DNA from: an uncultured Oscillospiraceae bacterium
GTDB taxonomy: Bacteria > Bacillota > Clostridia > Oscillospirales > Oscillospiraceae
DNA: 6,865 nucleotides
Direction of reading: 5' to 3'
Assembly (NCBI GenBank): GCA_910587785.1
Contig: CAJUOA010000136.1
Coordinates: forward strand, 1-6,865
Below the pieces are notes generated by a model. It made no database searches and was not told the DNA's origin. It worked only from the letters and a program-made list of their open reading frames with translations. Below, piece by piece: positions 5,537-6,865 of the stretch; the stretch's first letter is position 1, and each line of letters begins with the position of its first letter. A program made the position numbers and the translations under genes.

Positions 5537-6193
5537 TTACATGGGGAGGAAAGCCTCCGACAGGAGCTTGCGGTGGGGAGCGGTCTCCTCCAGGGCGCAG
5601 AGGATGTGATCGGGGATGGTGGTGCTGTAGCTGATCTGGAGGAGGCGGATCCCCTCCTGGCCGGCGGTGTCCCGGGTCAAGAGGTCCGGGTCGAGGAAAT
5701 CCATGTGCTGGAGGGTGGTGCGAAGGTCTGTGTCCAGGGCGACCCACAATTCCAGGTCGTTGAGGGAATAGGTCTCCCGGTGGTAGCTCAAAAGGACGTG
5801 GGGCAGGAGCATCTGCTCTGTCAGAGCGCCGTAGAAGTCCCGGAGGACGGGGTTATGGCGGGCGAGGAGCCAATCGGTCTGGCCGGAGAGGAGGGCGCGG
5901 CACTCGGCCTCTGTGACCATAGCGCAGTCGTAGGCGCTCTCCAGCTGGCGTTCCAGGAAGAGGTAGGTAGGGTCGTTATTGTAGTAGGAGAGGGAAAACT
6001 GGGGGATAGAGGACAGCTCCTGATCCTGTCCGGAGGCCAAGAGGCCCCGGTAGCTGGCAAAGCGGAGCGTGTGGATGCGGCCGGCGTCTCCGCCTTCCGC
6101 CACGGTGCTGTTCAAGCGGCTTCGCAGAGCGCGGTAGTCAGAGGCTGTCAGCTGATACTTCATTTGGTTTTGGTAGGGGCGCGATGTTGTCAT
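5537..6193 (-). CDS. Divergent VTC-domain (polyphosphate polymerase-fold) protein, probably lacking catalytic residues
   Basis: The 218-residue protein resembles bacterial VTC-domain proteins, which build polyphosphate inside a basic tunnel. Matching blocks include MKYQLTASDYRALRSRLN (11-28), LLSGQTDWLL (101-110) followed by NPVLRDFY (114-121), and then SYHRETY (136-142) and LDTDLRTTLQHMDFLDPDLL (153-172). The usual catalytic pieces look lost. The RIRIY block is FSLSYY here (67-72), so both tunnel arginines read as serine. The KLEKKxK block is FLERQLE (79-85). The late LLEVKY block is LLQISY (184-189), so its glutamate and lysine are gone. There is no signal peptide or membrane span. The ATG at 6193 is chosen because AAAGGAGG (6208-6201) lies 7 bases upstream; an in-frame start at 6229 has none. 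It heads an operon with the M14 gene. The usual partners of bacterial VTC genes (DUF4956 membrane protein, CotH kinase) are not in the window. I see no convincing promoter upstream (6200-6320 is AT-rich). Confidence 0.78.
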   Translation of the reverse strand: MTTSRPYQNQMKYQLTASDYRALRSRLNSTVAEGGDAGRIHTLRFASYRGLLASGQDQELSSIPQFSLSYYNNDPTYLFLERQLESAYDCAMVTEAECRALLSGQTDWLLARHNPVLRDFYGALTEQMLLPHVLLSYHRETYSLNDLELWVALDTDLRTTLQHMDFLDPDLLTRDTAGQEGIRLLQISYSTTIPDHILCALEETAPHRKLLSEAFLPM

Positions 6194-6360
6194 GGGGAAA
6201 CCTCCTTTTGCCACTATCAAAGTAACCAATGAAAAAGAACTGGGTATGACTGGTTTTTGAACAATGTGTTAATAGAAATGAAAAAAGTGTAAAGGGAGAT
6301 TTTTACTTCCGAATATCTGCCATCTCCGTCGAAGGCCCGGGGCTCCTCGCCCCCGTCCCC

Positions 6361-6390
6361 GGTGACTTTTTGTACGGACAAAAAGTCACC
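6361..6390. repeat. GGTGAC palindrome, left copy
   Basis: A perfect 13-bp inverted repeat (6361-6373 with 6378-6390) encloses the loop ACGG. The right flank continues GTCACCAAAAAGCCGCCAAG (6385-6404), which reappears in inverted form at 6850-6830 with one mismatch and one gap. It could be a repeat boundary, a transcription terminator, or both (CTTTTT follows on neither side in the classical way). Confidence 0.75.
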
Positions 6391-6402
6391 AAAAAGCCGC
6401 CA

Positions 6403-6419
6403 AGGGGGCTTTGCCCCCT
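6403..6419. repeat. GC-rich hairpin inside the repeat region
   Basis: AGGGGGC (6403-6409) pairs perfectly with GCCCCCT (6413-6419) around the loop TTT. It directly abuts the inner flank of the left GGTGAC palindrome. There is no T run, so I do not call it a terminator. Confidence 0.6.
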
Positions 6420-6812
6420 CTGGACTCCCCCACTCCTCTTGGGCCGGAGGGGCCCGGAAGTCCCTGCCATACCTGGATAGTGCTATGCCACCGAATTTCT
6501 GCGCGCTCCCCTGGTGAGATTGGCAGAATGTTAAACTGCGCCTGCCGGCCCTCCATGTAGAAGTCCCTGCCGGACTGCGCAGCGGATGCGCCATGCGTAC
6601 ACGACAAGAAGTGCAGTCTCGCCCGCACCGTGCCGGTGGCCCGGTAGTCTCTCAAAAGAATCGTGCTTCTCGGAGGCGAACCCAACGATGGGCACCGTAG
6701 GGCCAGGGAGTTGCGGCGGAGATTCGACTGCCATCGGCCCAGGGAAGTGATTGGGAAAAAGAGTCAAACAGGTCGTAGCGTAAACAAAAAACCCCCGTAA
6801 TCAAGGAAGATT

Positions 6813-6844
6813 CTCAAGAAACGTAGTTTCTTGAGCGTCTTTTT
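6813..6844 (+). terminator. AT-rich hairpin followed by T run, terminator-like
   Basis: CTCAAGAAAC (6813-6822) pairs perfectly with GTTTCTTGAG (6826-6835) around loop GTA and is followed by CGTCTTTTT. The form is that of a plus-strand intrinsic terminator, but the stem is AT-rich and no plus-strand gene precedes it. It may instead be part of the repeat module at the window end. Confidence 0.4.
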
Positions 6845-6865
6845 GGTGACTTTTTCCACGCGGAA
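6830..6865. repeat. GGTGAC palindrome, right copy, cut by the window end
   Basis: GGTGACTTTTTCC (6845-6857), loop ACGC, then GGAA (6862-6865) begins the return arm, which is cut off by the end of the window. The inner flank CTTGAGCGTCTTTTT (6830-6844) is the inverted counterpart of the flank of the left copy. The two copies therefore face each other across about 425 bases. Confidence 0.65.

Larger units (their letters stand above)
6194..6865. other. Gene-free, hairpin-rich intergenic stretch
   Basis: I find no supportable gene here. Positions 6200-6320 are AT-rich and probably hold the promoter of the VTC-M14 operon. From about 6337 the DNA turns GC-rich and contains several inverted repeats: 6339-6343 with 6349-6353, 6361-6390, 6403-6419, 6441-6455, 6813-6835, and a half palindrome at the window end. 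Open frames in it are short, lack ribosome binding sites and give low-complexity Gly/Pro/Arg-rich products. A 12-base direct repeat GAAGTCCCTGCC occurs at 6457-6468 and 6560-6571. It looks like a dispersed intergenic repeat rather than a decayed gene. Confidence 0.6.

Noticed and set aside
4541..6232. A 563-codon plus-strand open frame over the M14 and VTC-type genes
   Set aside because: It is antisense to two genes with clear family motifs and good ribosome binding sites, and begins inside the terminator stem.
6200..6320. A promoter for the VTC-M14 operon such as TTTACA (6293-6288) with TTAACA (6272-6267)
   Set aside because: The boxes are poor and the 15-base spacing is short; the region is AT-rich and must hold a promoter, but I cannot place it.
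6386..6685. A 99-codon minus-strand open frame (and overlapping ones) in the right-end block
   Set aside because: There is no ribosome binding site, it runs through the hairpins, and the Gly/Pro/Arg-rich product shows no domain; it looks like the kind of spurious frame that intergenic repeats produce.

Overview
The window looks like chromosomal DNA from a GC-rich, Gram-positive Firmicute, most likely a gut Clostridia of the Oscillospiraceae type (Flavonifractor/Lawsonibacter/Intestinimonas-like). This is inferred from several things: strong AGGAGG-type ribosome binding sites, sigma-A-like TTGACA/TATAAT promoters, a fused FeoA-FeoB, a secreted amidase with a copper-amine-oxidase-like N-terminal domain, and a VTC-type protein. 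The exact genus cannot be fixed from the sequence alone.

Layout. Positions 1-209 hold an AT-rich promoter region and a structured leader for rplS (ribosomal protein L19), which is a single-gene unit ending in a 17-bp-stem terminator (552-591). Convergent to it on the minus strand is a large fused ferrous-iron transporter, FeoA-FeoB (626-3085). It starts from a consensus promoter that is flanked by two copies of a 15-bp operator-like repeat. Divergent from feoAB on the plus strand are a secreted zinc N-acetylmuramoyl-L-alanine amidase (3358-4182) and then a 61-residue single-span membrane protein (4300-4485) with its own promoter. A 14-bp-stem hairpin at 4517-4549 separates this from a convergent minus-strand two-gene operon. 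In transcription order that operon holds a divergent VTC-type (polyphosphate-polymerase-fold) protein (6193-5537) and, 21 bases later, an M14-type zinc carboxypeptidase/deacylase of the AstE/aspartoacylase group (5515-4556).

The last ~670 bases (6194-6865) hold no gene I can support. From about 6337 onward this stretch is rich in hairpins. It is bounded by two inverted copies of a GGTGAC palindrome module, the second cut by the window end. It looks like a dispersed intergenic repeat or a small non-autonomous element.

How the genes work together: there is no single pathway. The units are L19 (translation), iron uptake under probable iron-dependent repression, cell-wall hydrolysis, and a VTC/M14 pair of unknown joint role. 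I do not see a defence system, a complete mobile element, a CRISPR array, or tRNA/rRNA genes. The points most worth a second look are the apparent loss of catalytic residues in the VTC-type protein, the four-cysteine/histidine-rich linker in FeoAB, the paired operators around the feoAB promoter, and the covarying palindromes at the right end.
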